A DNA stretch of 7,698 bases, taken from contig PWFZ01000107.1 in NCBI GenBank assembly GCA_003555185.1, forward strand, positions 1 through 7,698, in the 5' to 3' direction. The DNA is from Balneolaceae bacterium (GTDB lineage Bacteria > Bacteroidota > Rhodothermia > Balneolales > Balneolaceae). The notes beneath the pieces were generated by a model. The model saw only the letters and a list, made by a program, of their open reading frames with translations. It was not told the DNA's origin and searched no databases. This document shows positions 6,068 to 7,698 of this stretch, piece by piece (the stretch's first letter is position 1; every line of letters begins with the position of its first letter). The translations under genes were made by a program, and so were the position numbers.

Positions 6068-7144
6068 ATGATATATGCAGTTGTAATGGCAGGGGGATCG
6101 GGGACTCGATTTTGGCCAAAAAGCACAAAAAAAAGGCCAAAGCAATTTTTAAATCTCTTCGGAGAAAAAACAATGATTGAGGAGACGGTTAATCGTCTTA
6201 AAGGATTTGTGGATCCTGAGCAGGTAATGGTTGTTACAAATACTGACTACAGAACGATGGTCAAAGATCTTCTCCCTTCCACAAATACGGACTTTATTAT
6301 TGGTGAACCGGTTGCCAAAAATACGGCACCATGCGTTGCGGCTGCAGCTGCACTTCTCCATAAAAAGGATCCTGATTCTACGATGATCGTTCTTCCTGCG
6401 GATCATCTGATAGGAAAGCCAAAAGAATTTTTAAGCGTATTGGATTCGGCTGTTAAAACAGCACATCAGGAGGGTTCACTGGTAACGATCGGCATCAATC
6501 CTAATCGCCCTGAAACAGGGTATGGATACATTCAGTTTGATAAATCCAGTGAGATTTCAGCGGGAGAACACCCTGCGTACAGCGTAAAGACCTTCAGGGA
6601 GAAGCCGGATCTGGAAACGGCAAAGAAATTTTTAGAGTCAGGAGAGTTCCTATGGAACAGCGGTATGTTTATTTGGAAGACATCCGTCATCCTTGAAGCG
6701 TTTAAAAAACATCTGCCTGAAATGTATAAGTGCACCGAAAAACTGATGGAGTCTGATTGTGGTGAGGATGATTTGAACCAGTTTTATCACGCCTGCGAAT
6801 CTATTTCCATTGATTATGGAATTATGGAAAAAGCCGAATCGGTACACGTCGTTCCCGGAGAGTTTGAGTGGAATGATGTAGGAAGCTGGACGGCCGTTCA
6901 CGAGCTATCAAAGAAAGATGAGAATAATAACGTGATTGGAAAGTCACCTATCTCTTTGCAAGGCTCAAAATCCAATCTGATTTACTCAGAAAGCGGAAAA
7001 ATGATATCTCTCGTGGGAGTGGATAATATTGCTGTTGTGGAAACAGATAACGCTATTCTTGTTGTTAATCTTGATAAGTCTCAGGACGTCAAAAAAGTTG
7101 TTGAAGATTTAAAGAGCAACCCTGATAAAGAGAAGTTTTTGTAG
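6068..7144 (+). CDS. manC: Mannose-1-phosphate guanylyltransferase (GDP-mannose pyrophosphorylase), monofunctional
   Basis: It converts mannose-1-phosphate and GTP to GDP-mannose and pyrophosphate, the donor for mannose and the precursor of GDP-fucose and related sugars in LPS, capsule or glycoprotein glycans. The 358-residue protein has the nucleotidyltransferase signature GGSGTRFWPKS...RPKQF (9-27), GEPVAKNTAP (79-88), VLPADHLI (108-115), ETGYGYI (149-155), FREKPD (176-181), FLWNSGMFIW (194-203), SIDYGIMEKA (247-256) and EWNDVGSW (267-274). A short C-terminal domain (about 285-358) follows. It lacks the extra ~110-residue cupin isomerase domain of bifunctional AlgA/ManC proteins, so isomerase activity must come from another gene. 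The ATG at 6068 has a weak GAGAG 8 nt upstream. It lies 56 nt after the kinase, perhaps in the same unit, and is followed at once by repeat DNA. Confidence 0.93.
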   Translation: MIYAVVMAGGSGTRFWPKSTKKRPKQFLNLFGEKTMIEETVNRLKGFVDPEQVMVVTNTDYRTMVKDLLPSTNTDFIIGEPVAKNTAPCVAAAAALLHKKDPDSTMIVLPADHLIGKPKEFLSVLDSAVKTAHQEGSLVTIGINPNRPETGYGYIQFDKSSEISAGEHPAYSVKTFREKPDLETAKKFLESGEFLWNSGMFIWKTSVILEAFKKHLPEMYKCTEKLMESDCGEDDLNQFYHACESISIDYGIMEKAESVHVVPGEFEWNDVGSWTAVHELSKKDENNNVIGKSPISLQGSKSNLIYSESGKMISLVGVDNIAVVETDNAILVVNLDKSQDVKKVVEDLKSNPDKEKFL

Positions 7145-7145
7145 G

Positions 7146-7319
7146 ACTCACCCCCGTCCCCTCTCTACTTCGCAAAAACACTCCGCAAAGAGGGGAGTTT
7201 CATTACCCGTGCGACAAAATTCACGGGACTATTTTTTCATTTACTGGCTGGTGGGGAAAAACGAACGGAGGAGAGAAGGGATGATTTGTAGTGAACTCTA
7301 AACTAATAAAGTAATTCGC
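7146..7319. repeat. 174-bp direct repeat, copy 1
   Basis: This block recurs at 7525-7698, exactly 379 bp later, without gaps and with two differences (T7157/A7536 and C7207/A7586). It begins 2 nt after the guanylyltransferase stop. It carries two predicted hairpins: an 8-bp stem at 7157-7164/7189-7195 (plus A7196), and CCCGTG/CACGGG at 7206-7211/7222-7227. No coding frame of note is present. The opening ACTCACCC-N5-CCCTCTCTA module also occurs, inverted, inside the element at 2783-2941. Confidence 0.9.
7157..7196 (+). terminator. GC-rich hairpin just after the guanylyltransferase gene, possible terminator
   Basis: TCCCCTCT (7157-7164) pairs with AGAGGGGA (7189-7196), and partial inner pairing of TTCGC with GCAA is possible. 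It starts 13 nt after the stop codon, where a terminator would sit. What follows is AGTTTCATTAC rather than a run of T, so it is not a classical intrinsic terminator. It belongs to the repeated block, so any terminator role may be secondary. Confidence 0.35.
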
Positions 7320-7524
7320 TCGCTGTGATCTTTGTAAAAACCGCTGTGTCCGCTGTGGTTATCCCTCTTAGTTTTAGCAGGAGTAGTTTACTTTTTGCCA
7401 ATCCATCCTGACTTACCCCGCTGCTCACTACGTTCGCTGTGCCCGTTGTGTAAACTGCTGTGTACGCTGTGGTTAATTCCCTCGGTTTAACAGAAGCATT
7501 TTACTTTTTGCCCAACCCATCGTA
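7320..7524. repeat. Spacer of the 379-bp period, made of two degenerate ~113-bp repeats
   Basis: There is no gene in this 205-bp stretch. Two imperfect copies follow each other (about 7314-7419 and 7433-7534). Shared landmarks are CGCTGTGGTTA (7351-7361 and 7465-7475), a CCCTC soon after it, and TTTACTTTTTGCC (7387-7399 and 7500-7512), offset by 113-114 bp. At 7411-7437, ACTTACCCC and CACTACGTTCGC form a decayed version of the start of the 174-bp block. Confidence 0.7.
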
Positions 7525-7698
7525 ACTCACCCCCGACCCCTCTCTACTTCGCAAAAACACTCCGCAAAGAGGGGAGTTTCATTACACGTGCGACAAAATT
7601 CACGGGACTATTTTTTCATTTACTGGCTGGTGGGGAAAAACGAACGGAGGAGAGAAGGGATGATTTGTAGTGAACTCTAAACTAATAAAGTAATTCGC
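7525..7698. repeat. 174-bp direct repeat, copy 2, truncated by the window end
   Basis: It aligns without gaps to 7146-7319. Its two substitutions each remove one base pair from a hairpin stem present in copy 1: A7536 at the outer end of the GC-rich stem, and A7586 in the CCCGTG arm. The window ends while the match is still perfect, so the repeat may continue, and more copies may lie to the right. Confidence 0.9.

Noticed and set aside
6149..6901. Three minus-strand open frames of 67-85 residues
   Set aside because: All are antisense to the guanylyltransferase gene, whose motifs run through the whole region.
7146..7698. CRISPR array
   Set aside because: The repeats are 174 bp and ~113 bp with no short regular repeats, no unique spacers of uniform length and no cas genes.
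7145..7698. tRNA or other known RNA gene in the gene-free right end
   Set aside because: No cloverleaf, T-loop GTTCRAN pattern or recognisable rRNA or small RNA core could be found by eye; only simple hairpins are visible.

Overview
This window looks like ordinary chromosome from a moderately AT-rich bacterium of the Bacteroidota/Balneolota type. That placement is an inference from protein style: a Bacteroidota-type FabI (SQAPTKT substrate loop), a PAS-less PhoR-like kinase paired with a PhoB-like regulator, few Shine-Dalgarno sequences, and TTG starts. No 16S rRNA or other phylogenetic anchor is present. No phage, plasmid, defence, CRISPR or secondary-metabolite genes are visible. The least explained DNA lies in two non-coding stretches.

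Left part, minus strand (1-1672): ffh (signal recognition particle GTPase) is followed by rpsP (ribosomal protein S16), which runs off the left edge. This is the classic ffh-rpsP order, in which rimM, trmD and rplS often come next. A 220-bp divergent region (1673-1892) with a perfect 16-bp palindrome separates it from fabI, the enoyl-ACP reductase of fatty acid synthesis, on the plus strand.

Middle (2730-4183): between fabI and ruvC lies a 159-bp non-coding element with terminal and subterminal inverted repeats, best read as a MITE-like element. It is nested inside a second, outer pair of inverted arms. Next come ruvC and ruvA, 4 nt apart, encoding the Holliday-junction resolvase and the RuvAB DNA-binding subunit. 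The only good Shine-Dalgarno before ruvC is placed for a 7-9 codon mini-ORF whose stop overlaps the ruvC start.

Right part (4258-7144): a two-component system follows, with regulator and kinase overlapping by ATGA, and then a monofunctional mannose-1-phosphate guanylyltransferase that makes GDP-mannose for surface glycans. From 7145 to the right edge there is no gene. This 554-bp stretch is a tandem repeat with a 379-bp period: two copies of a 174-bp block differ at two positions, separated by two degenerate copies of a ~113-bp unit. The block starts with a GACTCACCC-N5-CCCTCTCTA module that also occurs, inverted, inside the MITE-like element near ruvC, so the two non-coding regions share a repeat family.
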